Assembly (NCBI RefSeq): GCF_030546695.1 | Contig: NZ_JAUOTP010000007.1 | Location: 1-64,000, forward strand | Origin: Sphingomonas natans | GTDB lineage: Bacteria > Pseudomonadota > Alphaproteobacteria > Sphingomonadales > Sphingomonadaceae | Reading direction: 5' to 3' | DNA length: 64,000 bases | Shown: positions 7,868-16,411 of the stretch, one piece after another | Numbering within the stretch: the stretch's first letter is position 1 | Layout: each line of letters opens with the position of its first letter | The notes under the pieces: model-generated | Seen by the model: only the letters and a program-made list of their open reading frames with translations | Databases searched by the model: none | Told to the model about the DNA's origin: nothing | Made by a program: the position numbers and the translations under genes

Positions 7868-10800
7868 ATGAATCTTTCCGCTCCCTTCATTCGCCGGCCG
7901 ATCGGGACTTTGCTGCTGACCGTCGGCATGATGCTGGCGGGCGTCGCGGCGTTCTTCGCGATGCCCGTCTCGCCGCTGCCGCAGGTCGATTTCCCGACCA
8001 TCTCGGTCCAGGCGAACCTGTCCGGCGCGAGCCCGCAGACGATGGCGACGAGCGTCGCCTCGCCGCTGGAGAAAAGGCTCGGTACGATCGCGGGCATCAC
8101 CGAGCTGACATCGCAATCGGGGATCGGCTCCGCGCGCGTGACGCTGCAATTCGATCTGTCGCGCAATATCGATGGTGCCGCGCGCGACGTGCAGGCGGCG
8201 ATCAACGCCGCGCGCGCCGATCTGCCGACGACGCTCCGGACCAATCCCAGCTATCGCAAGATGAACCCGGCCGACGCGCCGATCATCATCATCGCGCTGA
8301 CCTCGGACACGCGCAGCCCGTCCGAAATCTACAATGCGGTGTCGAACGTCGTCCAGCAGCGGCTGCTGCAGGTGCAGGGCGTGGGCGATGTCGAGCTCGG
8401 CGGCGCGGCGCTGCCGGGCGTGCGCGTCGACATGAATCCGCTCGCGCTGGCGCGCTACGGCATCTCGCTCGAGGACGTGCGCACCGCCATCTCGTCGGCG
8501 AGCGCGAACCGTCCGCGCGGCGTGCTGGAGGGGCAGGGCAATGCCTGGCAGATCTATGGCGAGACCGCGGGGCTGAAGGCGAGCGATTATGCGCCGATGG
8601 TCATCGCCTGGCGCAGCGGCATCGCCGTGCGGCTGAGCGACGTCGCGCGCGTCTATGACGGGCCCGAGGACATCAACACGATGGGCCTTTTCAACGGCAA
8701 GCGCGCCGTGAACGTGATCATCAGCCGCCAGCCGGGCGCGAACATCATCGCCACCGTCGATGCGGTGAAGGCGCAGCTGCCGAGCCTGTCCGCGGCGATC
8801 CCGCCCGACATCAAGCTGGAGGTCGCCTCCGACCGGACGACGACGATCCGCGCCTCGCTGCGCGAAGTCGAGATCACGCTCGTCATCTCGACGCTGCTGG
8901 TGGTGCTCGTCGTCTCGATCTTCCTGCGCTCGCTGCGCGCGACGATCGTGCCCGCGGTCGCGGTCGTCGCCTCGCTGTGCGGGACCCTGGGCGTCATCTA
9001 TCTGCTCGGCTTCAGCCTCAACAATCTCTCGCTGATGGCGCTGACCGTGGCGACGGGCTTCGTCGTCGACGATGCGATCGTCGTGCTCGAGAATATCAGC
9101 CGCCACATGGAGGAGGGCATGCCGCGCCGGCAGGCGGCGCTCGTCGGCGCCAAGCAGGTCGGCTTCACCGTGCTGTCCATCTCGATCAGCCTCGTCGCGG
9201 TGTTCATCCCCCTGCTGTTCATGAGCGGGCTGATCGGGCGGCTGTTCCGCGAATTCGCGATCACGATGACGGTGGCGGTGCTGATCAGCCTCGTCATCTC
9301 GCTGACGACGACGCCGATGCTCGCCTCGATCATCCTGCGCGATCATAGCGTCGAGGGGAAGAAGGAGGGGCGCCTCGCCGCCTTCGCCGAGCGCCAGTTC
9401 AACCGGCTCCAGCGCCGCTACGAACGCTCGCTCGACTGGGCGCTCGCCAATCGCGGGGCGATGCTGCTGCTGCTCGGCGGCGCGGTCGCGCTCAACATCT
9501 TCCTGCTGATCATCGTCCAGAAGGGCTTCTTCCCCGAACAGGATACGGGGTCTTTGATGGGCGGGCTGCGCGCCGATCGCGCCATCTCCTTCCAGGACAT
9601 GCAGAAGAAGCTGACCTCGATCGTGACGCTGATCCGCAAGGACAAGGACGTCGCCACCGTCGTCGCCTTCACCGGCGGCAGCCGCGCGGGCGGCGGCTTC
9701 ATGTTCGTGACGCTCAAGCCGCAGAGCCAGCGCGACAGCTCGCGCGCGGTGATCGATCGGATCCGGCCCAAGCTTGCGAAGATCACGGGCGTCTCCACCT
9801 TCCTGATGCCCGTGCAGGACATGCGCGTCGGCGGGCGCGGCGGCAATTCGACCTACCAATATTCGCTGAAGGCCGACGATACCGAGATGCTGCGCCAGGC
9901 CGCGGCCAAGCTGGTCGTCGCGATGAAGAAGGAGCGCAGCCTCACCGACGTCGATAGCGATCGCGCGGACGGCGGCGCGGAGGTCTATGTGAAGGTGGAT
10001 CGCGATGCCGCACGGCGACTGGGGGTCAGCGCCCAGGCGGTCGACAATGCGCTCTACGATGCGTTCGGCCAGCGGCAGGTCGCGACCATCTATTCGGGGC
10101 TCAACCAATATCATGTCGTGATGGGCGTCGCGCCCGAATATACGGGCACGCCCGCGGCGCTGGACGACGTCTATGTGCCGGCGAGCGGCACCACGGCGAC
10201 GACGGCGACGAGCGGTACGGGCGCGACGACGATCACCGGCGGCGCGGGGACGACCGGCACCTCCACCACGACGGGCGTGACGACCGCTTCGACCACCGCA
10301 TCGGCGACCGCGACGGGGACGACCTCGGGCGTGACCGGATCGACTCCGGTCTCGACGACCGGCCAGCGCGACACGACGACGGGCTCGGCGGTCAATACGC
10401 GCGCGGCGACGATGATGCCGCTGTCCAGCATCGCCAGCTGGTCGACCGGATCGACCGATTCGCAGATCAACCATGACAGCGGCGCGCCCGCGACGACCAT
10501 CTCGTTCGCGACCGCGACGGGCACGTCGCTCGGCGAGGCTTCACAGACGATCGCGCAGCTCCAACGCGACCTGAAGCTCCCCGTCGGCGTCGTCGGCAGC
10601 TTCGCGGGCACCGCCAAGGTCTTCCAGCAATCGACCGCGTCGATGCCGGTGCTGATCGTCTCGGCTTTGCTCGTGATCTACATCGTGCTCGGCATCCTCT
10701 ACGAAAGCGCGATCCACCCGCTGACCGTGCTCTCCACCTTGCCCTCGGCCGGGATCGGCGCGGTCATCGCGCTGATGATCACCGGCGCCGCCTTCGATCT

Positions 10801-11185
10801 CATCGGCCTGATCGGGCTCATCCTGCTCATCGGCATCGTCAAGAAGAACGCCATCATGATCATCGATTTCGCGCTCGATGCCGAGCGCACCCGCGGCCTC
10901 TCACCGATGCAGGCGATCCGCGAGGCCAGCCTGCTGCGCTTCCGCCCGATCCTGATGACGACACTCGCCGCCGCCTTCGGCGCGCTGCCGCTCGCGATCG
11001 GCTTCGGCGAGGGCGCCGAGCTGCGCCGCCCCCTTGGCATCGCGATCATGGGCGGGTTGCTCGCGAGTCAGTTCCTCACATTGCTGACGACGCCGGTCGT
11101 CTATCTCGCGCTCGACAAGTTCCGCAGGCGATCCCCGCGCGAACGCATGCTCGGGCGCCTTGGTTCGGAAGGGTTGCCGGCATGA
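7868..11185 (+). CDS. RND efflux pump, HAE1 family (MdtC-like, second of two) with low-complexity insertion
   Basis: Second RND pump subunit, 1105 aa from the ATG at 7868 (MNLSAPFIRRPIGTLLL). The upstream in-frame extension only translates repeat B1. RND landmarks include GFVVDDAIVVLENI (proton-relay Asp pair) and GIVKKNAIMIIDFALDAE. It differs from typical family members by about 74 extra residues rich in Thr, Ser, Ala and Gly at about 773-846. These lie in the second periplasmic region between LDDVYVPAS and MMPLSSIASW, which are adjacent in normal homologues. The last codons overlap the next gene by 4 bp (ATGA), indicating translational coupling to the outer-membrane factor. Confidence 0.93.
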   Translation: MNLSAPFIRRPIGTLLLTVGMMLAGVAAFFAMPVSPLPQVDFPTISVQANLSGASPQTMATSVASPLEKRLGTIAGITELTSQSGIGSARVTLQFDLSRNIDGAARDVQAAINAARADLPTTLRTNPSYRKMNPADAPIIIIALTSDTRSPSEIYNAVSNVVQQRLLQVQGVGDVELGGAALPGVRVDMNPLALARYGISLEDVRTAISSASANRPRGVLEGQGNAWQIYGETAGLKASDYAPMVIAWRSGIAVRLSDVARVYDGPEDINTMGLFNGKRAVNVIISRQPGANIIATVDAVKAQLPSLSAAIPPDIKLEVASDRTTTIRASLREVEITLVISTLLVVLVVSIFLRSLRATIVPAVAVVASLCGTLGVIYLLGFSLNNLSLMALTVATGFVVDDAIVVLENISRHMEEGMPRRQAALVGAKQVGFTVLSISISLVAVFIPLLFMSGLIGRLFREFAITMTVAVLISLVISLTTTPMLASIILRDHSVEGKKEGRLAAFAERQFNRLQRRYERSLDWALANRGAMLLLLGGAVALNIFLLIIVQKGFFPEQDTGSLMGGLRADRAISFQDMQKKLTSIVTLIRKDKDVATVVAFTGGSRAGGGFMFVTLKPQSQRDSSRAVIDRIRPKLAKITGVSTFLMPVQDMRVGGRGGNSTYQYSLKADDTEMLRQAAAKLVVAMKKERSLTDVDSDRADGGAEVYVKVDRDAARRLGVSAQAVDNALYDAFGQRQVATIYSGLNQYHVVMGVAPEYTGTPAALDDVYVPASGTTATTATSGTGATTITGGAGTTGTSTTTGVTTASTTASATATGTTSGVTGSTPVSTTGQRDTTTGSAVNTRAATMMPLSSIASWSTGSTDSQINHDSGAPATTISFATATGTSLGEASQTIAQLQRDLKLPVGVVGSFAGTAKVFQQSTASMPVLIVSALLVIYIVLGILYESAIHPLTVLSTLPSAGIGAVIALMITGAAFDLIGLIGLILLIGIVKKNAIMIIDFALDAERTRGLSPMQAIREASLLRFRPILMTTLAAAFGALPLAIGFGEGAELRRPLGIAIMGGLLASQFLTLLTTPVVYLALDKFRRRSPRERMLGRLGSEGLPA

Positions 11186-12639
11186 GTCGACGCATGAGTT
11201 TCCTCCCCGGCACGGGGAGGATCATGAGCGCCACCCTGATCCTCGCCCTCTCGAGCTGCAGCATGGCGCCGGCCTACAAGCCGCCGGCGATGGCGAGCAC
11301 GGCGAGCTTCAAGGAAGCGCCGGGCTGGCAGCCGGCGCGGCCCGCCGACGATGTCGCCAAGGGCGAGTGGTGGAAATTGTTCGCCGATCCCGTGCTCGAC
11401 GGGCTCGAAGCAAAGGTCGCGGCCAGCAACCAGAATGTCGCCGCCTTCGCGGCGGCCTATGCGCAGGCGCGCGCCGCGGTGCGCGAGACGCGCGCCTCGC
11501 TCTTCCCGAGCGTCGATCTGTCGGCGGGCGGAACGCGCGCGGGCACGTTCGGCAACGGCACGACGACGATCATCGGCAGCAACGGTACCACCTCCAGCAG
11601 CGGCTCGGGCAGCCGGCGCTACTCGGTCAATCTCGGCGCGACGTGGGAGCCGGACGTGTTCGGGCGGATTTCTTCGGGCCTGCGGCAGCAGAAGGCGCTG
11701 GCGCAGGCGAGCGAGGGCGATCTGCTCAATGCGACGCTCGCCGCGCAGGGCGAGCTTGCCTCCAATTACGTCCAGCTGCGCGGGCTCGATCAGCAGAAGA
11801 TCGTCTATCAGGAGACGATCGCCGCCTATGAGCGCGCGCTCAAGATCACGAGCAACCGCTACGATCAGGGCCAGGTCGCACGCGTCGACGTGCTGCAGGC
11901 GCAGACCCAGCTCGCCAATGCGCGCGCGACCTCGGCCGATATCGATCGCCAGCGCGCCGCCTTCGAACATGCGATCGCGGTACTCATCGGCGAATCGCCG
12001 TCGAGCTTCGCGCTGCCGGCCGCGCCGTGGAGCCGGGCGGTGCCCGACGTGCCCGGCATCCTCCCCGGCACGGTGCTGGAGCGGCGCCCCGACATCGCCG
12101 CGGCCGAGCGGCGCGTGGCGGCGGCCAATCAGGGGATCGGCGTCGAGCGCGCCGCCTTCTTCCCGACTTTCGGCCTCACCGGCGACATCGGCACGCAGAC
12201 GAGCCGGCTGGGATCCTTGTTCACCGCGGCGAGCAGCATCTGGTCGCTCGGCGTGACGAGCGCGCTGACCCTGCTCGATTTCGGCGCGCGATCGGCGCGC
12301 GTCGCGCAGGCGCGCGCTTCGTTCGATCAGGCCGCCGCCAATTATCGCCAGACGACGCTGACCGCCGTCCAGCAGGTGGAGGACGAGCTCGCCGCGACGC
12401 GCGTGCTGCGCACCGTCGCCGAGCAGCGCAGCGCCGCCGCGACCGCCGCCAACCGCGTCGAGCAGCTCACCCAGAACCAGTATCTGTCGGGGCTGATCGT
12501 CTATACCGACGTGATCACCGCGCAGGCGACCGCGCTCAACGCGCGCCAGCAGGCGATCCAGGCGACGGTCGACCGGCAGGTCTCGGCGATCACGCTCGTC
12601 CAGGCGATCGGCGGAGCATGGCCGACCCCGGCACCGTGA
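11182..12639 (+). CDS. Outer-membrane efflux lipoprotein, NodT/OprM family
   Basis: Trimeric outer-membrane channel for the RND system; 485 aa. A lipobox LSSC (Cys near residue 26) gives a lipid-anchored N-terminus. Two TolC-type repeats follow, with PSVDLSAGG, the long helical hairpins and NQGIGVERAAFFPTFGLTG typical of NodT/OprM proteins. The start at 11182 overlaps the pump's stop codon. An internal ATG at 11224 also precedes the lipobox, but it lies only 2 nt behind a GGGGAGGA sequence and leaves just 11 residues before the Cys. The signal peptide coding region contains a single family-B hairpin arm (11201-11223). Confidence 0.92.
   Translation: MSRRMSFLPGTGRIMSATLILALSSCSMAPAYKPPAMASTASFKEAPGWQPARPADDVAKGEWWKLFADPVLDGLEAKVAASNQNVAAFAAAYAQARAAVRETRASLFPSVDLSAGGTRAGTFGNGTTTIIGSNGTTSSSGSGSRRYSVNLGATWEPDVFGRISSGLRQQKALAQASEGDLLNATLAAQGELASNYVQLRGLDQQKIVYQETIAAYERALKITSNRYDQGQVARVDVLQAQTQLANARATSADIDRQRAAFEHAIAVLIGESPSSFALPAAPWSRAVPDVPGILPGTVLERRPDIAAAERRVAAANQGIGVERAAFFPTFGLTGDIGTQTSRLGSLFTAASSIWSLGVTSALTLLDFGARSARVAQARASFDQAAANYRQTTLTAVQQVEDELAATRVLRTVAEQRSAAATAANRVEQLTQNQYLSGLIVYTDVITAQATALNARQQAIQATVDRQVSAITLVQAIGGAWPTPAP
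11201..11223. repeat. Single family-B arm inside a signal peptide (B9)
   Basis: TCCTCCCCGGCACGGGGAGG is a self-complementary arm identical in type to those of the intergenic family-B elements. It is translated as FLPGTGRI within the signal peptide of the outer-membrane efflux lipoprotein. No second arm is present. Confidence 0.75.
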
Positions 12640-13247
12640 GCCGGCGCGCGGGCCTCGCGTTGGCGGCAGGGATCCTGTTGCTGCTGTTCGCGCTGGATGC
12701 GTGGTGGGCGCTGAGCGGAGCGAGCGACAGGATCGATCATTTCGCGCTCGTCTGGCTGCGCGATCCGGGCGACGCGCGGACGCTCAGGGTGCCGGCGTGG
12801 ACGCTGCAGGTCGCGATCGCGATCACCAGCATCGGCGCCGCCCCGATCCGCGCCCCGGCGGCGGTCGCGGGCGTCGTCTGGCTGTTCGTCGCCAAGCGTC
12901 GGCGCGAGGCGATCGCCCTGTTCGTCGCGGTCGCGAGCGCGGCAATCGCGCTGCCGCTGACCAAGATCGGCTTCGCGCGGGCGCGGCCCGATCTGATCTG
13001 GCAGCTCGTGACCGAGAAGAAAGCGAGCTTCCCGAGCGGCCATGCGTTCGGGGCGGCGGTGACCTTTCCTCTGCTCGGGCTGCTCGCGGGCCGATCCTTC
13101 TGGATGTGGGCGGGGATCGTGCTCGCCTTCGCGATCGGCCTGAGCCGGGTCTTCCTCGGTGTGCATTGGCTGAGCGACGTGCTCGGCGGGTGGCTGCTGG
13201 GTGGGGCGTGGGTGTGTGCGACGGTCGCGGTGCTGGCGAGGCGCTAA
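12618..13247 (+). CDS. PAP2-superfamily membrane phosphatase
   Basis: Membrane phosphatase of the PAP2 (phosphatidic acid phosphatase type 2) family, 209 aa with about six hydrophobic helices. All three phosphatase motifs are present: KIGFARARP (about 115-123), PSGHA (about 140) and SRVFLGVHWLSD (about 176-187). The ATG at 12618 lies inside the end of the efflux lipoprotein gene, overlapping it by 22 bp, so it probably shares the transcript. Substrates could be undecaprenyl pyrophosphate or phospholipid phosphates; the sequence does not decide. The last four codons lie within a perfect inverted repeat shared with the convergent S41 gene. Confidence 0.9.
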   Translation: MADPGTVSRRAGLALAAGILLLLFALDAWWALSGASDRIDHFALVWLRDPGDARTLRVPAWTLQVAIAITSIGAAPIRAPAAVAGVVWLFVAKRRREAIALFVAVASAAIALPLTKIGFARARPDLIWQLVTEKKASFPSGHAFGAAVTFPLLGLLAGRSFWMWAGIVLAFAIGLSRVFLGVHWLSDVLGGWLLGGAWVCATVAVLARR

Positions 13248-13288
13248 GGTCCTCCCCATTGCAGATGGGGAGGACCTTAGCGCCTCGC
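13236..13288. repeat. Perfect 24-bp inverted repeat joining two convergent gene ends (B10)
   Basis: Arms 13236-13259 and 13265-13288 are exact reverse complements (24 of 24 bp) around a TGCAG spacer. Each arm runs through a stop codon (GCGAGGCGCTAAGGTCCTCC), so the PAP2 protein and the opposing S41 protease both end in ARR-stop. The inner part (GTCCTCCCCAT) resembles a family-B arm. It may work as a bidirectional terminator. Confidence 0.85.
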
Positions 13289-14449
13289 GACCTGGACCCC
13301 GAGCAACTGCCGCGCTTTCTCCAGCGCCGGATCGCGGCCGGCCCTGCGATCCGCGAGCGACGGCGCGATCCGCACGCGCGGGGTGAAGCCGGTGCCCTCC
13401 AGCCGTCGCCCGCCGCCGGTGCGGATATCGAATTCGGCGACCGAGACGATGCCGCCGTCGGGCAGATCATATTCGGCCGCGCCCGTCAGCGCGCCCGCGG
13501 TGCGCTCGCCGACGGTGAGCCCGCGGCCGCTCTCCTCGATCAACGCGGCCAGCGCCTCGGCGCCGCTCGCGCTGTTCGGCCCGACGAGGACGGCGAGCGG
13601 TCCCAGCCACGAGCGCGGGCCGGCGCCGCGCGTCGACTGGTCGCTCTCGCGCGCGGCGATACGGCGGACGAGCAGGCGATTCTCGGCGAAGAAGGATCCG
13701 GCGACGCGCGCGATCACATCGGCATCGCCGCCACCGTTGTCGCGCAGATCGAGGATCACCCCGCTCGGCACCGGCTGTTCGCCGATATGATCGGCCAGCC
13801 AGCGATCGTCGCCGCGATCGAAGCCGTCGAGCCCGAGCAGCAGCACGTTGCCCGGCAGCCGTTCGACGCGGCGGACCTGCGGCGGCGCCTCGGCCATCGC
13901 CTCGATTGCCTTGGCATGGTGGCGGCCATCCTCGTCGATGAAGTCGAAGCGGGCCTGGTCGCCGGCATGCGGCACGAAATCCACGTCGATCGGCTGGCCG
14001 TCGACCTGCGCCACCTCCCAGCCGATCTCGACTCCGGCGCGCGCGGCCGGGCCGTCGGCGCGCAGCGACTGCACCCGCCAGACATGCGCGTCGTCGGGCA
14101 GCATCGTCATGCCGAAGCCCGCTTGCTCGTCGCCGCGTGTCCGCGCGCGGCCGATCGCGATCTGCTGCGGATCGATCACATAGACATGGCTGTCGCCGAG
14201 CGTGTCGAGCATCTCGCCGATCAGGCCGTAGACCGTCCGCCGATCGGGCGCGGCGACGACGCGCGCGCGATAGGTATCGCGGATCGCCTCCAGCTTTTCG
14301 ACGGCGGGCTTGTTCCAGTATCGGTGCTCGACGATCCCGACCGCGCGATCGAAGATCCGGCCGTTAATGTCCGGTCCGTAGGCCGGCGGCGCGGCGGCGG
14401 GCAGGAAGGCGAGCAGGCTCGCGAGAAAGGCGCTTTTTCCGATCCTCAT
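13277..14449 (-). CDS. S41-family (C-terminal processing type) peptidase, exported
   Basis: Serine protease of family S41, 390 aa from the ATG at 14449 (MRIGKSAFLASLLAFLPAAA, a Sec signal peptide). A helical N-terminal region is followed by a PDZ-like segment (AGFGMTMLPDDAHVWRVQSL ... GPAARAGVEIGWEVAQVDG). The catalytic domain then has GVILDLRDNGGGD and PNSASGAEALAAL with the presumed nucleophilic Ser. It overlaps the upstream retropepsin-like gene by 4 bp (ATGA on the minus strand), so the two are cotranslated. It is probably periplasmic or outer-membrane associated. The substrate is unknown. Confidence 0.87.
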   Translation of the reverse strand: MRIGKSAFLASLLAFLPAAAPPAYGPDINGRIFDRAVGIVEHRYWNKPAVEKLEAIRDTYRARVVAAPDRRTVYGLIGEMLDTLGDSHVYVIDPQQIAIGRARTRGDEQAGFGMTMLPDDAHVWRVQSLRADGPAARAGVEIGWEVAQVDGQPIDVDFVPHAGDQARFDFIDEDGRHHAKAIEAMAEAPPQVRRVERLPGNVLLLGLDGFDRGDDRWLADHIGEQPVPSGVILDLRDNGGGDADVIARVAGSFFAENRLLVRRIAARESDQSTRGAGPRSWLGPLAVLVGPNSASGAEALAALIEESGRGLTVGERTAGALTGAAEYDLPDGGIVSVAEFDIRTGGGRRLEGTGFTPRVRIAPSLADRRAGRDPALEKARQLLGVQVARR

Positions 14450-15402
14450 CCAGGCCCGAACGCGCAACGCAGGCTCAGGCTGCGCGGCCGCGCCGAATAG
14501 GCGATTTCGGCGCAGCGCGAGAGGCGGTCGCGCCCGATCATGATCCACGGTTCCGCGCCCTGCGGCCGCTCGCGCCGCATGACGGTGATGTCGGCCTCCA
14601 TCGCTTCTTCGGGCAGCGCATTGTCGCCGCGGAAATCGGCGGTGCGCACGAGCAATTCGGCGAAGCGGAAGCCGGCCAGCACGGGCGGGCGCGCGAAGGC
14701 GATCGGCCGGGCCGGACGCGAGACGCCGAGCGTGATCGGCAATGGCCGCGAGGCGCCCGCGAAGCTGCCCTCGAAGCGCTGGGCGAGGATCGCGCCCGCC
14801 GCCGCCGTGGCGCTCGAGGTCGCCGCCTCCAGCGAGAAGCGCAGGCTGATATCGGGGCCGAGCGCGGGCGCGGCGGCGAAGATCCCGGTCCGGTCACTCA
14901 GCGTCAGCGGCAGCACGATCGTGCCCGTGTCTTCGGGGGCGGCGGCATTGCGCCAGAGGATCGTCGCATAAGGCAGCAAATCCGGTCCGATCGTCCCGTC
15001 CGCGCCCTCGGCGGCGATCCGACCATGTTCGGCGAGGAGCACCGGCCGCTTCACGCCCGCGATGACGAGCTTGGTCTCGGCGGTATGGCCCCACAAGGTG
15101 ATGCGCCCCACCGAGATGTGCCGGCCCGCGCTCCACGGGATTGGCAGGCGCAGCGCCGCCTGCGGGTTGAGCTCGATCGAATCCCACTGGCTCAAATCCA
15201 CGCGAAGGCGGAAGGGCTTGCCCTCCAGCGTCACGTCGATGACCGGATCGGCGACGTCGAGGACGATCTGATCCCGGACCGGCTTCTTCGCAGGCGCCGG
15301 GGATGCGACGGCTAGCAGCAGCATCGCCAGCGCGGCCCTGTACGGCGCCCCGTCGCTCGCGCTAGGGATGCGCTTCCGCGACCAGCAGCGAACGGCCTTC
15401 AT
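14446..15402 (-). CDS. Exported protein with degenerate retropepsin-like (aspartyl protease) fold
   Basis: Hypothetical exported protein, about 318 aa if it starts at 15402. A hydrophobic stretch AALAMLLLAVASPAPA could be the signal peptide; an ATG at 15324 is an alternative but leaves almost no n-region. The segment DVTLEGKPFRLRVDLSQWDSIELN matches the start of bacterial aspartyl-protease-like domains, and GTIGPDLLPY resembles their second motif. The catalytic Asp-Thr-Gly is replaced by Asp-Leu-Ser, so activity is doubtful. It is translationally coupled to the S41 protease downstream and may be its partner (inference). The start codon overlaps that of the divergent deaminase if 15402 is used. 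Confidence 0.6.
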   Translation of the reverse strand: MKAVRCWSRKRIPSASDGAPYRAALAMLLLAVASPAPAKKPVRDQIVLDVADPVIDVTLEGKPFRLRVDLSQWDSIELNPQAALRLPIPWSAGRHISVGRITLWGHTAETKLVIAGVKRPVLLAEHGRIAAEGADGTIGPDLLPYATILWRNAAAPEDTGTIVLPLTLSDRTGIFAAAPALGPDISLRFSLEAATSSATAAAGAILAQRFEGSFAGASRPLPITLGVSRPARPIAFARPPVLAGFRFAELLVRTADFRGDNALPEEAMEADITVMRRERPQGAEPWIMIGRDRLSRCAEIAYSARPRSLSLRCAFGPG

Positions 15403-16411
15403 GAGCGACAGCGATTTCATCTCGGGCCTGCCCAAGGCCGAACTCCACCTCCATGTCGAAGGCAGCCTCGAGCCCGAGCAGATGTTCGCCTTCGCGCGTC
15501 GCAACCGGATTTCCATTCCTTTCCCCAATGTGGAGGCGCTGCGCGCCGCCTACAGCTTCAACAGCCTCCAGGACTTTCTCGACATCTACTATCAGGGTGC
15601 GGACGTGCTGCGCACCGAAGAAGATTTCCGGGATCTGGCATTGGCTTATTTCGAACGCGCGCACGAAGACGGCGTTGCCCATGCCGAGATTTTCTTCGAT
15701 CCGCAGACGCATACCGCGCGCGGCCTGCCCTTCGGAGTCGCCGCGGACGGCCTGCTCGCGGGGATGAAGGAGGCCGAGGCGAAGTTCGGGCTGACCTCCA
15801 AGCTGATCCTCTGCTTCCTGCGCCATCTCGACGAGGATGATGCCTTCCTGACCTTCGCCGATGCCGAGCCCTGGCTCGATCGGATCGCGGGCGTCGGCCT
15901 CGATTCGTCGGAAGTCGGCCATCCGCCGTCCAAATTCGCGCGCGTGTTCGAAGCGGCGGGCAAGGCCGGGCTCAAGCGCGTCGCGCACGCCGGCGAGGAA
16001 GGGCCGCCCGAATATGTGCTGGAGGCGCTGGACGTGCTGCACATCGATCGGCTGGATCATGGCAATCGATCGCTGGAAAGCCCCGAGCTGGTCACGCGGC
16101 TGGCGCGCGCGGGAATGACGCTGACCGTCTGCCCCTTGTCCAACCACAAGCTCTGCGTGGTCGACGATCTCGCCGCGCACCCGATCGCGGACATGCTGGG
16201 GCACGGTCTGCGGCCGACGATCAATTCGGACGATCCGGCCTATTTCGGCGGCTATGTCGCCGACAATTATCGCGCGGTGGCGCCGCTGCTGACGCGCGAC
16301 CAGCTGGCGACGCTCGCGCGCAACTCCTTCCTCGGCTCCTTTCTCGACGATGCGGCGGTGACGCGGCATATCGCCCGAATCGATGCATATGTTGCGGGAG
16401 GCGTGCAGTGA
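15401..16411 (+). CDS. add: Adenosine/adenine deaminase
   Basis: Zinc-dependent amidohydrolase of the adenosine deaminase family, 336 aa. Motifs are AELHLHVEGSLEPEQ (zinc ligands HxH), HAGEEGPPEYV, RLDHG and TINSDDPAYFGGY. The HAGEEGP and SLEPEQMF features are those of the subgroup shown in Pseudomonas and fungi to deaminate adenine to hypoxanthine. Adenine is therefore at least as likely as adenosine to be the substrate. The start at 15401 (MSDSDF) fits family alignments better than the in-frame ATG at 15368. The stop overlaps the GTG start of a purine-type phosphoribosyltransferase, which supports a salvage operon from adenine through hypoxanthine to IMP. Confidence 0.88.
   Translation: MSDSDFISGLPKAELHLHVEGSLEPEQMFAFARRNRISIPFPNVEALRAAYSFNSLQDFLDIYYQGADVLRTEEDFRDLALAYFERAHEDGVAHAEIFFDPQTHTARGLPFGVAADGLLAGMKEAEAKFGLTSKLILCFLRHLDEDDAFLTFADAEPWLDRIAGVGLDSSEVGHPPSKFARVFEAAGKAGLKRVAHAGEEGPPEYVLEALDVLHIDRLDHGNRSLESPELVTRLARAGMTLTVCPLSNHKLCVVDDLAAHPIADMLGHGLRPTINSDDPAYFGGYVADNYRAVAPLLTRDQLATLARNSFLGSFLDDAAVTRHIARIDAYVAGGVQ

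Noticed and set aside
7631-10474. Open frame of about 947 codons on the minus strand
   Set aside because: Shadow of the second RND pump. No recognisable domain and composition dominated by Arg, Ala, Asp and His; the plus-strand gene has clear RND motifs.
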